7,077 nt of DNA from Acidobacteriota bacterium (GCA_016201185.1 JACQDG010000268.1:1-7077); one strand, 5' to 3'; shown: positions 1-5,707, numbered from the stretch's first letter. The notes: generated from the sequence alone by a model not told the origin. Numbers and translations are program-made.

Positions 1-844
1 GGTACACGCTCAGCGAAAGCCGCTCCCGGCTGTAATGCAGGCCGATGGTTCCCAGCGAGGTGGAATTCTGCTGCACGGCCGTGCCGTTGTTGCGCTCTTC
101 GGCCAGCAGGTTGGTTTTCAGCGACAGCCTTTGCGCCTTGCTGAAATAGTCCAGCTTCAGGTCTCCCACCACGTAATCCACCCCGGCCTTCTGATCGACC
201 TTGCCGCGGACGCTCTCCGGAACGATGTAATAACCCTCGCTCGAAAAAATCCGCGTGAAGGCGGAAACTCCGAAGGCGCCGAACAGGTCCGAGTACGTCC
301 CCTTGGCGTCCCGCACCCCCGCATTGCCGCCCTCGAAGGCGGCGCCGAAATACCGCGTGCGGGGCGTGGGCGTCAGCAGGGAAACCACTCCCCCCATGGC
401 CCGGTCGCCGAACACGCTGGTCGAAGCCCCCCGGGAAATCTCGATGCGCTCGATGGTGTCCGGGTTGAAGCGCGTCCAGTAAACCCATCCGCCGAACGGA
501 TCGTTTACCGGAATGCCGTCGAGCAGCACCAGCGTCCGGCTGGCCCCGCTCGGCCCCAGGCCGCGCAGCGAAACGCCTTGCGTGCCCGGATTCGCGACCA
601 GGCTCGAGGTGCGGCGGAACAGCGTGAAGCCCGGCACATCGCGCAGCCGGTCGTCCAGGTTGATCCCCGGCCGGCTTTCCACGCTCCCGGCGTCGAGCCG
701 CACCACCGCCCCCGGCGCCTCGGCAGTGATCTTCTCGCTCACGGTGATGGAGGTGATCAGCGGCTCGAGCTTTACCTCCTCCTGGCCCTTTTCCTGGGCG
801 CACAGAGAAATCACCACCACCATCGCAATCGAGAGTCGGCGCAT
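1..844 (-). CDS. TonB-dependent outer-membrane receptor, N-terminal part (cut by window edge)
   Basis: This is the first 281 codons of a TonB-dependent receptor, an outer-membrane beta-barrel that takes up scarce ligands using energy from TonB-ExbBD. The ATG is at 844-842 and the frame stays open to base 1, so the C-terminal barrel lies outside the window. Residues 1-16 form a short signal peptide (MRR followed by IAMVVVISL). A TonB-box-like stretch, SITVSEK, lies near residues 32-38. The plug domain covers about residues 45-160 and shows classic motifs: LRDVPGF (68-73), VSLRGLGPSG (91-100), LVLLDGIPVNDPFGG (105-119), IERIEISRGAS (131-141) and MGGVVSLLT (150-158). Barrel strands follow. There is no carboxypeptidase-regulatory-like N-terminal domain of the kind found in the large Oar-like receptors of Acidobacteriota. 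It is divergent from the ABC transporter genes. The ligand cannot be read from the sequence; a metal, lanthanide, cobalamin or PQQ are all possible. Confidence 0.93.
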   Translation of the reverse strand, partial: MRRLSIAMVVVISLCAQEKGQEEVKLEPLITSITVSEKITAEAPGAVVRLDAGSVESRPGINLDDRLRDVPGFTLFRRTSSLVANPGTQGVSLRGLGPSGASRTLVLLDGIPVNDPFGGWVYWTRFNPDTIERIEISRGASTSVFGDRAMGGVVSLLTPTPRTRYFGAAFEGGNAGVRDAKGTYSDLFGAFGVSAFTRIFSSEGYYIVPESVRGKVDQKAGVDYVVGDLKLDYFSKAQRLSLKTNLLAEERNNGTAVQQNSTSLGTIGLHYSRERLSLSVY

Positions 845-856
845 TTCTCAACACCA

Positions 857-869
857 AAGCAACTTGCTT
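857..869. repeat. 13-bp inverted repeat in the receptor leader
   Basis: AAGCAA-C-TTGCTT is a perfect 6-bp inverted repeat around one central base. It lies 13 bp upstream of the receptor start codon and just downstream of the -10-like box at 876-881, so it would sit at or near the receptor's transcription start. A small dyad in this position could be a repressor operator, but a repeat this short can arise by chance. Confidence 0.35.
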
Positions 870-875
870 GAATTT

Positions 876-881
876 ATCATA
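876..881 (-). promoter_or_regulatory. Possible -10 box for the TonB receptor gene
   Basis: On the minus strand this reads TATGAT, a 5/6 match to TATAAT, about 31 bp upstream of the receptor ATG. No convincing -35 box lies at 16-18 bp; the nearest candidate, TTGGAG, is about 20 bp away and matches poorly. It could depend on an activator or an alternative sigma factor. Confidence 0.25.
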
Positions 882-927
882 GACCTTTCCGGCTCACTTT
901 CCTCCAAGAACTTCCCTCCACCTGCGC

Positions 928-933
928 TACAAT
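928..933 (+). promoter_or_regulatory. Possible -10 box for the ABC transporter operon
   Basis: TACAAT is a 5/6 match to TATAAT, ending 26 bp before the GTG start of the ATPase gene. The sequence 16-18 bp upstream (around 904-911) does not resemble TTGACA, so the promoter is only tentative. Confidence 0.25.
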
Positions 934-945
934 GGCCGGCTTGTC

Positions 946-949
946 GAGG
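946..949 (+). promoter_or_regulatory. Ribosome binding site supporting the GTG start at 960
   Basis: GAGG lies 10 nt before the GTG at 960-962, within purine-rich sequence (GAGGCGAGAGAGG). Homology to ABC ATPases begins about 10 residues after this GTG, and there is no in-frame ATG until residue 53, inside the Walker A helix. Together these select GTG 960 as the start rather than codons farther upstream. Confidence 0.5.
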
Positions 950-959
950 CGAGAGAGGC

Positions 960-1718
960 GTGGCATTCGCTGATTCTGCGGCCATCGAGGCTGTCGAGCT
1001 GGTCAAACAGTTCGGTTCCCTCACAGCGGTTGGCGGGGTGAGTTTCGCGGTCCAGCCCGGGGAACTCTTCGGGCTCCTGGGTCCTAATGGCTCCGGGAAG
1101 ACCACCACCATTCACATGCTGTGCACTCTGCTAAGGCCCACCACAGGAACGGCGCGAGTCAACTCGTGCGATGTAGTGGCGCAACCCCTCCAGGTCCGCC
1201 GGGCTATCGGCCTGGTCTTTCAAGAGACAACCCTGGATCGGGACCTCACTGCTTATGAGAACCTCCTTTTCACCGCCTATCTCCACCACATCCCGCGGGC
1301 GGACGCGCAAGAGCGCATCCTGGAGCTTCTGAAGGTGATGGAGCTGGCTGACCGACGAAACGAACTAGTCAGGAAGCTTTCCGGCGGACTAAAACGGCGC
1401 CTGGACATCGCCCAGGGTGTTTTGCACCGCCCGAAAATTCTTTTTCTGGACGAACCCACCATCGGCCTCGATCCGCGCTCCCGGGCCGCCGTCTGGGGGT
1501 TTATCGGCCGGCTCCGGCAGGGAGGCATGACCATCCTGCATACGACCCATTACCTGGAAGAGGCGGAGCGATCGGACCGCGTCGGAATCATCGACCGGGG
1601 AAAGCTCATTGCTCTGGGGCCGCCTGTAGAGCTGAAGAAGGCGAGCAACCGTCCTTCCTTGAACGAAGTCTTCCTCCATCTCACCGGACGAAAAATACAG
1701 GAGTCTCAAACAGAATGA
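960..1718 (+). CDS. ABC transporter ATP-binding protein, ABC-2/DrrA-like (LutE/PQQ-associated type candidate)
   Basis: This 252-residue cytoplasmic ATPase powers the permease encoded immediately downstream. All nucleotide-binding motifs are present: Walker A GPNGSGKTT (41-49), Q-loop Gln89 in GLVFQE, signature LSGGLKRR (140-147), Walker B ILFLDEP (160-166), D-loop GLD (169-171) and H-loop His197 in HTTHYLEEAE. The tail ends with LNEVFLHLTGR, as in short DrrA/NodI-like subunits that pair with ABC-2 permeases. The start is a GTG. The reading frame is open far upstream (to 513), but that part runs antisense to the receptor gene and has no ABC homology. The gene overlaps the permease by ATGA (1715-1718). 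Related ATPases occur with PQQ-dependent alcohol dehydrogenase systems and as LutE of the lanthanide importer. That specific assignment is inferred from the neighbouring pqq operon; a generic efflux ATPase is the alternative. Confidence 0.93.
   Translation: MAFADSAAIEAVELVKQFGSLTAVGGVSFAVQPGELFGLLGPNGSGKTTTIHMLCTLLRPTTGTARVNSCDVVAQPLQVRRAIGLVFQETTLDRDLTAYENLLFTAYLHHIPRADAQERILELLKVMELADRRNELVRKLSGGLKRRLDIAQGVLHRPKILFLDEPTIGLDPRSRAAVWGFIGRLRQGGMTILHTTHYLEEAERSDRVGIIDRGKLIALGPPVELKKASNRPSLNEVFLHLTGRKIQESQTE
1699..1703 (+). promoter_or_regulatory. Ribosome binding site for the ABC permease gene
   Basis: AGGAG lies 11 nt upstream of the ATG at 1715, inside the last codons of the ATPase gene. With the ATGA overlap, it indicates coupled translation of the two transporter subunits. 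Confidence 0.5.
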
Positions 1719-2512
1719 GCGCCGGGGCCGTATACACTATTGTGGAGAGAGAGTTCAAGCGGTTTTTTCGCCAGAGAGGCCGGTTCTTGAGCTCCCTGGC
1801 CCGCCCTTTGTTCTGGCTGTTCGTGGTCGGGCCGGGCCTCGGCCGCCTGATCCGCTCGCCGGGAGACGTTGCCTATCAGCAATTTCTCTTTCCCGGCGTG
1901 CTGGGCATTGTCGTGCTGTTCGGCTCCATTCTCTCCTCACTGTCCACCGTTTACGACCGGGAGTTCGGGACGCTTCGGATTATGCTTGTAGCCCCGATTT
2001 CCCGTCTCACCATCGTGACGGGAAAGACCCTCAGCGGCGCGCTGCTCTCCGTCGCCCAGGGATGGATCCTGCTGGTCCTGGCGCCGTTCCTGGGCCTCAA
2101 GATCGGACCGGCACAGCTCCTGGCGATCTCCCTTTATCTTTTTCTGGCGTCCATCGCCATCGCTTCGCTGGGGATGTTGATGACCACGCGAATCGATTCG
2201 CTCGAGAACTACTCCACCATCATGAACTTCGTCGTCTTCCCCATGTTCTTTCTGAGCGGCGGCCTCTACCCGGTGAAGTTGCTCCCAGCCCTGCTCCGCT
2301 ATGTTGTCTACTTGAACCCGCTCACATACGGCATCGACCTGTTCAAACACGCCCTGCTTCCCGCCGCCGCTTCCGGCAGCCTGGGCACGGACATCTCCCT
2401 GCCCCTTGATGTTTCTGTCCTCGTCCTCTTCACAGGTATTGCGATGGCCTTGGCCACCCTTTTGTTCGACAAGGAAGCGAAATTGGTGAAGCGGGCGGAG
2501 CCGCGCGCGTAA
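1715..2512 (+). CDS. ABC-2 type transporter permease (PedC/LutF-like candidate)
   Basis: This 265-residue inner-membrane protein is the membrane partner of the preceding ATPase. It has a short cytoplasmic N-terminus (about 1-25, basic: FKRFFRQRGR) and about six hydrophobic segments, near residues 27-45, 57-77, 105-128, 133-155, 166-184 and 233-247. ABC-2 landmarks are VYDREFGTLRIMLVAP (79-94) after the second segment and the conserved FPMFFLSGGLYPV followed by LNPLTYGIDLFKH. The ATG overlaps the ATPase stop. The gene ends with TAA 14 bp from the convergent pqqE stop. ABC-2 permeases usually export. PedC-like members are found beside PQQ synthesis or quinoprotein dehydrogenase genes, and LutF belongs to a lanthanide importer. 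No periplasmic binding protein is encoded here, so the direction of transport and the substrate remain open. PQQ export to the periplasm is one possibility. Confidence 0.92.
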   Translation: MSAGAVYTIVEREFKRFFRQRGRFLSSLARPLFWLFVVGPGLGRLIRSPGDVAYQQFLFPGVLGIVVLFGSILSSLSTVYDREFGTLRIMLVAPISRLTIVTGKTLSGALLSVAQGWILLVLAPFLGLKIGPAQLLAISLYLFLASIAIASLGMLMTTRIDSLENYSTIMNFVVFPMFFLSGGLYPVKLLPALLRYVVYLNPLTYGIDLFKHALLPAAASGSLGTDISLPLDVSVLVLFTGIAMALATLLFDKEAKLVKRAEPRA

Positions 2513-2526
2513 GCAAGCAGCTCCCG

Positions 2527-3627
2527 CTAGACCGGATCCGCGCGATACACCCAGCCCGGGCTGGAAGTTGCGACGCCAGCGCCCGCTCCAGCGTTGACCC
2601 CCGCCACCACGGCTTCCACCAGCCCATGCGACGGCGCCAGTGTGCACACCGGATCGGTCGCCGCCGCATCCCCGGTTAAGAGGAAGGCCTGGCAGCGGCA
2701 GCCGCCGAAATCCTGGCTGCGCCGGTCACAACTGCGGCAAGGCTCCGGCATCCACTCCTCTCCCCGGAACCTTCGGAATGCCGAAGACTCTTGCCAAATC
2801 CAGCCGAGCGCGTGCTCCCGCACGTTGTCAAACTGCAACCCAGGAATCACACCGGCCGCATGGCACGGCAGGACCTGCCCGCAAGGGTCGATCAGGATCA
2901 TCCCCCGGCCCCAGCCACCCATGCACGGCTTGGGATAGCGGGCATAATAGTCGGGGACGACAAAATCGATGCGCATGCGGCCCTTCAGCCGCTCTTGCGC
3001 CGCGCTCACCGTCTCGAGCGACCGCTCCAACTGCGGCCGCGTGGGAAGCAACGCCGCGCGATTGCGAAGCGCCCAGCCGTAATACTGCACATTGGCAATT
3101 TCCATCCGATCGGCCTGAAGCTCCTCCGCCAGCGCGATCATTTTCTCGAGGCGGTCGAGGTTCTCCCGGTGCACCACCATGTTCACGGTGAAAGCAATGC
3201 GGTGCCGGCGGATCAGACAGGCCACAGCGAGCTTGTGGGTGTGGGCGCGGGCGCCGGCAATGTCGTTGGCCGTAGCTTCCTCGACATCCTGAAAACTCAG
3301 TTGCAGGTGGTCCAGCCCGGCGGCAACCAGAGCGCCCAGCCGTTCCGCCGTCAGGCCAATTCCCGAAGTGATCAGGTTGACGTAAAGTTTCGCGCCGCGC
3401 GCGGCAGCCACCAGCTCAGTCAGGTCACGCCGGGCCAGGGGCTCGCCGCCGGTCAGGTGAAGCTGCAACACCCCCATTTCAGCCGCCTGTTCAAACACCC
3501 GCGCCCATGTCGCGGCAGGGAGCTCGCTCTGGCGGACCTGCATTTCCAGGGGATTCGAGCAGTAGACGCAGTGCAGCGGACAGCGGTGGGTGATCTCGGC
3601 GATCAGCGCCCGCGGCATGTACTCCAT
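2527..3627 (-). CDS. pqqE: PqqE, radical SAM/SPASM peptide cyclase of PQQ biosynthesis
   Basis: PqqE (366 residues) makes the carbon-carbon bond between Glu and Tyr of PqqA, with PqqD as peptide chaperone; this is the first committed step of PQQ synthesis, in the cytoplasm. The radical-SAM [4Fe-4S] site is CPLHCVYC (Cys16, Cys20, Cys23), followed by LTGGEPL (58-64). The SPASM domain has Cys235, Cys249, Cys255, Cys297, Cys300, Cys310, Cys312 and Cys328. Asp306 sits where the unusual aspartate cluster ligand lies in Methylobacterium PqqE (EPCRSC-x5-D-x3-C-x-C). Every expected cluster ligand is therefore present. The ATG at 3627 overlaps the pqqD stop by one base (TGATG). A second ATG (Met4) is less likely because the first gives direct coupling. 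The last 25 or so residues are rich in Ala and Gly. The gene closes the operon and converges on the ABC permease gene. Confidence 0.98.
   Translation of the reverse strand: MEYMPRALIAEITHRCPLHCVYCSNPLEMQVRQSELPAATWARVFEQAAEMGVLQLHLTGGEPLARRDLTELVAAARGAKLYVNLITSGIGLTAERLGALVAAGLDHLQLSFQDVEEATANDIAGARAHTHKLAVACLIRRHRIAFTVNMVVHRENLDRLEKMIALAEELQADRMEIANVQYYGWALRNRAALLPTRPQLERSLETVSAAQERLKGRMRIDFVVPDYYARYPKPCMGGWGRGMILIDPCGQVLPCHAAGVIPGLQFDNVREHALGWIWQESSAFRRFRGEEWMPEPCRSCDRRSQDFGGCRCQAFLLTGDAAATDPVCTLAPSHGLVEAVVAGVNAGAGAGVATSSPGWVYRADPV
2551..2564. repeat. 14-bp perfect palindrome near the convergent gene ends
   Basis: CCAGCCCGGGCTGG is a perfect GC-rich palindrome. It lies inside the last codons of pqqE and 39 bp past the ABC permease stop. 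It could fold as a 5-bp stem with a 4-nt loop in RNA from either strand. No T-run follows on either strand, so it is not a canonical intrinsic terminator. Confidence 0.4.
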
Positions 3628-3905
3628 CAGAAATCCAGAGCGCGCTTCTCGTGCAGCCGCTCGAGAAACTTCGCTGCTTCCTCTTCCACGCGGGCCGGCT
3701 CCAGGGCGGGGTACTCGGCCCGCAATTCACCGACAATGTCCGCAAAGGTGCGCACACCGTCGCAGCGTTCCACGATCTTCCGGCCGACGCCCATCAGGCG
3801 CAACGCTCCCTCCGGGACCAGGAGCATGTCACCCTGCCCCGGCGCATCGCTGAAGCGGCACCCGGCGGCCAGCCGTGGCACGCAGCCAGCAGAGGGCCGG
3901 CTCAT
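3627..3905 (-). CDS. pqqD: PqqD, PqqA-binding chaperone of PQQ biosynthesis
   Basis: PqqD is a small (92 residues here) winged-helix-like RiPP recognition element. It binds the PqqA precursor and delivers it to PqqE. Family hallmarks are P10-R11-L12 followed by G15-C-R17 (PRLAAGCR), LLVPEGALRL (28-37), G41-x-K-I, and the CDG-x2-T segment (48-53) ahead of the C-terminal helices ending in LHEKRALDF. The size matches stand-alone PqqD, and it is separate from PqqC, unlike the PqqCD fusion of Methylobacterium. The reading frame stays open upstream to 3998, but the ATG at 3905 is chosen because it forms an ATGA overlap with the pqqC stop and because PqqD homology begins there. The downstream end overlaps pqqE by one base, which suggests coupled, roughly equal synthesis of the chaperone and its partner enzyme. 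Confidence 0.96.
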   Translation of the reverse strand: MSRPSAGCVPRLAAGCRFSDAPGQGDMLLVPEGALRLMGVGRKIVERCDGVRTFADIVGELRAEYPALEPARVEEEAAKFLERLHEKRALDF

Positions 3906-4648
3906 GGCTCCTGCGGCCGGAAGGCGCCCGGGGGAGGCCACCCCGGCTGGACGTAAGCGAAGTACAGCGCGTCCAGTTGCGCCCATAAAATATCGCACTT
4001 GGTTCGCAGTGCGGCAATGGCCAGCTCCTGTTCCGCACGGCTGCGGGCGTTTTCCCTAACCCAGGCCAGTGCAAATTGGGCGTCCTCCGGCGCCTGTGAA
4101 AGACGGGCCTCGAAATAGTCGAGGCCTTTCGCGAGCCAGGGGTAGTGGCGCCGCAGCGCATCCAGGCGCAAGGCGATCAGCCGCCCGGAAAACAGCTCGG
4201 TGAGAGAAGAAGCCACCGCCTCCAGCAGGCTCTTCCGCGTCACCAGGTCGAGGTAGGCATCCACAGCGTAGCGCACGGCCGGGAGCACCTCCCGGCAGGA
4301 TTGGACCCGGTCGCGATCGAGTCCGGTGGCTTCCGCCAGAAGCAGCCAGCGCGCAATGCCTCCACCCCTCCCGCTCTCGCCATCGTGATCGACCAGGCGC
4401 TTTCGCCACGCCAGGCGGAAGGCGGCATCGTCGCTGCGAGCCAGCAGCAGGGAATCCTTTATCGGAATCCGGCTCTGATAGTAATAGCGGTTCAGCGCCC
4501 AGGCCTGCAACTGGCCACGGGTGAGCTTCCCCTCATGCATCAACAGGTGGAACGGATGGCGGTGGTGATAACGCTCCTCTCCCACGGCCCGCAGCCGCGC
4601 CTCCAGCTCTTCACTGGACAGGGTTCGAGATTCGGCGATCGCCGTCAT
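3902..4648 (-). CDS. pqqC: PqqC, pyrroloquinoline-quinone synthase (final ring closure and oxidation)
   Basis: PqqC (248 residues, normal length) is a cofactorless, all-helical oxidase of the TenA/heme-oxygenase-like fold. It converts AHQQ to PQQ using O2. Signatures include HPFH (31-34), NRYYYQ-x2-IP-x-KD (53-65), DHDGE (87-91), VRYAVDAY (125-132), SSLTELF (147-153) and KCDILW (217-222). Aligned with Klebsiella PqqC as I recall its numbering, the active-site residues are kept: His28 (H24), Arg54 (R50), Tyr57 (Y53), Arg84 (R80), His88 (H84), Tyr132 (Y128), Arg161 (R157), Tyr178 (Y175), Arg182 (R179) and Lys217 (K214). The exception is His154, which is Ile158 here (codon ATC, complement of 4175-4177). 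The gene starts in an ATGA overlap with pqqB and ends in an ATGA overlap with pqqD. Its position in a complete pqq operon makes a functional enzyme likely. Confidence 0.97.
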   Translation of the reverse strand: MTAIAESRTLSSEELEARLRAVGEERYHHRHPFHLLMHEGKLTRGQLQAWALNRYYYQSRIPIKDSLLLARSDDAAFRLAWRKRLVDHDGESGRGGGIARWLLLAEATGLDRDRVQSCREVLPAVRYAVDAYLDLVTRKSLLEAVASSLTELFSGRLIALRLDALRRHYPWLAKGLDYFEARLSQAPEDAQFALAWVRENARSRAEQELAIAALRTKCDILWAQLDALYFAYVQPGWPPPGAFRPQEP

Positions 4649-5580
4649 AGTTCCAACTCCAGCCCATCGTGCGGCACTTCCCAGCCCGCTTCCCGCGCGC
4701 AGCGATACTCGGGGCTGTCTTCGTCCAGCATGGGGTTCGTGTTGTTCACATGCAAGAAAATCTTGCGGGGCCGGCGCAACTGGCCCAGCCGCTCCAATAC
4801 GCCGCCCGGGCCGGAAACCGGAAGGTGGCCCATTTCGCGGGCCGTGCGCCCGCCGCCATGGACGCGGACCAGCTCATCGTCCGTCCAGAAGGTCCCGTCA
4901 AACAAGAGCGTGTCGCAGCGTTCCAGCCTTTCGAGACACCCTTCTTCTACCAATGCCACCGCAGGCATGTAAGCCAGCCGCCCGCCTCCATTCGCCTCCT
5001 CGACTATAAGCCCCTGGACAGCCTCCGCTGGGTCCGACTTAGCGGTACGTTCAGAGCCCACAAAGCCGGGATAACTGCCAGGAAGCGCGAATGATTCGCA
5101 ATGCAGCCCGGAGTTCTCACCGTCGACGGAAGTCAGATCAAAACCGGCCCCGCCGGGCGCGACATCGGTCCACTCAACCTGCTTGGCAGCCCGGCGCAGC
5201 GCGCCAAACATGCTGTTGTCCTCTACCAGGATACGCCGCACAGAAGCCGTCGCATAAACCCGCAGGGGCTGAAACTCCCGCAGCAGGAGAAGGCCAATAA
5301 CCTGATCGATTTCACCGGAGGTGAGAACGATGCCTTTGATGGGAGAATGGCGCACCCCATCCCCGGGGTGCAAAGCAGGACTAGCTTCGATCTGCGCCCG
5401 GAGGTCCGGAGAGGCGTTTAGAAGGTACCAATTGCGGTTGTCAGAACTGATAGCGACCTGGGCCTGAGTACGCGCCCTGCCGCTGAAAACCCCCTGGCGC
5501 AGCCGCCGACAATTTAGACAGCCGCAATTCCACTGCGGGAATCCACCCCCGGCGGCCACGCCCAGGATCTTCACCCGCAT
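4645..5580 (-). CDS. pqqB: PqqB, metallo-beta-lactamase-fold hydroxylase of PQQ biosynthesis
   Basis: PqqB (311 residues, normal for the family) is a cytoplasmic metallo-beta-lactamase-fold protein. It has been reported to hydroxylate the crosslinked Glu-Tyr intermediate with iron and O2; older literature proposed a role in PQQ transport. The N-terminus LGVAAGGGFPQWNCGCLNC (6-24) holds the structural zinc cysteines Cys19, Cys21 and Cys24. Other hallmarks are LLNASPDLRAQI (53-64), GLLLLRE (96-102), LLFDGTFWTDDEL (225-237), MGH (250-252) and the His277 motif FLHVNNTNPML. The usual Asp-His metal pair reads Asp92-Gln93 here (CAG codon, complement of 5302-5304). The ATG at 5580 lies 9 bp after the pqqA stop with no close Shine-Dalgarno; the nearest GGAG is 15 nt upstream, inside pqqA. 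Translation is probably coupled to pqqA. The gene ends in an ATGA overlap with pqqC. Confidence 0.97.
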   Translation of the reverse strand: MRVKILGVAAGGGFPQWNCGCLNCRRLRQGVFSGRARTQAQVAISSDNRNWYLLNASPDLRAQIEASPALHPGDGVRHSPIKGIVLTSGEIDQVIGLLLLREFQPLRVYATASVRRILVEDNSMFGALRRAAKQVEWTDVAPGGAGFDLTSVDGENSGLHCESFALPGSYPGFVGSERTAKSDPAEAVQGLIVEEANGGGRLAYMPAVALVEEGCLERLERCDTLLFDGTFWTDDELVRVHGGGRTAREMGHLPVSGPGGVLERLGQLRRPRKIFLHVNNTNPMLDEDSPEYRCAREAGWEVPHDGLELEL

Positions 5581-5585
5581 GCGGG
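5574..5585. repeat. 12-bp perfect palindrome covering the pqqB start codon
   Basis: CCCGCATGCGGG is a perfect palindrome whose centre is the pqqB ATG (5580-5578 on the minus strand). In the operon mRNA it can fold into a 4-bp CCCG/CGGG stem with CAUG as the loop, so the start codon lies in the loop. It may reduce independent initiation on pqqB and strengthen coupling to pqqA. The palindrome is seen directly; the regulatory role is inferred. Confidence 0.45.
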
Positions 5586-5589
5586 CCGG

Positions 5590-5667
5590 TTAAATCTCCG
5601 CGTTGGCGTAGGAATTGATCTCGCAGCTCAGCGAGATTTCTTCGAAGTCAGGGGTTACCCATTCCAT
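5590..5667 (-). CDS. pqqA: PqqA, PQQ precursor peptide
   Basis: This 25-codon gene encodes the ribosomal peptide from which PQQ is cut. The peptide begins MEWVTPDFEEISLSCE and ends INSYANAEI. The essential crosslink pair has the correct E-x3-Y spacing: Glu16 and Tyr20. The N-terminal W-x2-P-x-F pattern and the AEI ending resemble the Methylobacterium-type PqqA; Klebsiella-type PqqA has V-T-x-Y in the core instead. PqqD binds the peptide, PqqE joins the Glu and Tyr side chains, and proteases release the modified pair. No pqqF or pqqG protease gene is in the window. The ATG at 5667 has a good Shine-Dalgarno (GGAG, 8 nt spacing) and the best promoter in the window lies about 40-70 bp upstream. 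The stop (TAA) is 9 bp from the pqqB ATG. Cys15, next to the reactive Glu, is a minor oddity. Confidence 0.96.
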   Translation of the reverse strand: MEWVTPDFEEISLSCEINSYANAEI

Positions 5668-5675
5668 GTCGCAAT

Positions 5676-5679
5676 CTCC
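5676..5679 (-). promoter_or_regulatory. Ribosome binding site of pqqA
   Basis: The minus strand reads GGAG, 8 nt before the pqqA ATG. It is the only well-placed Shine-Dalgarno at the 5' end of the operon, which fits the need for the precursor peptide in excess over the enzymes. Confidence 0.65.
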
Positions 5680-5707
5680 AGTCGGCAGTCTTAGATACTG
5701 CGGGTCT

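Noticed and set aside
35..871. Long plus-strand open frame opposite the TonB receptor
   Set aside because: It is antisense to a clear receptor with plug motifs. The translation is Arg/His/Gln/Pro-rich and matches no family, as expected from the complement of a high-GC gene.
513..959. Upstream extension of the ABC ATPase frame to an ATG at 513
   Set aside because: The extension is antisense to the receptor gene, lacks ABC homology and would add about 149 residues. GTG 960 has a purine-rich leader and gives the normal family length.
2551..2564. Bidirectional intrinsic terminator at the convergent junction
   Set aside because: The palindrome is real, but no T-run follows on either strand and it lies in pqqE coding sequence, so it is kept only as a repeat.
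3906..3998. Longer pqqD starting at 3998
   Set aside because: The extra 31 residues overlap pqqC out of frame and are not PqqD-like. The ATG at 3905 forms an ATGA overlap with the pqqC stop.
2791..4059. 422-codon plus-strand open frame across pqqE, pqqD and pqqC
   Set aside because: It spans three confidently identified minus-strand genes and is rich in Arg, Pro, Gln and His without domains. It is a high-GC shadow frame.
4145..4972. Plus-strand open frame across pqqC and pqqB
   Set aside because: It is antisense to two well-supported genes and has no recognisable domain or ribosome site.
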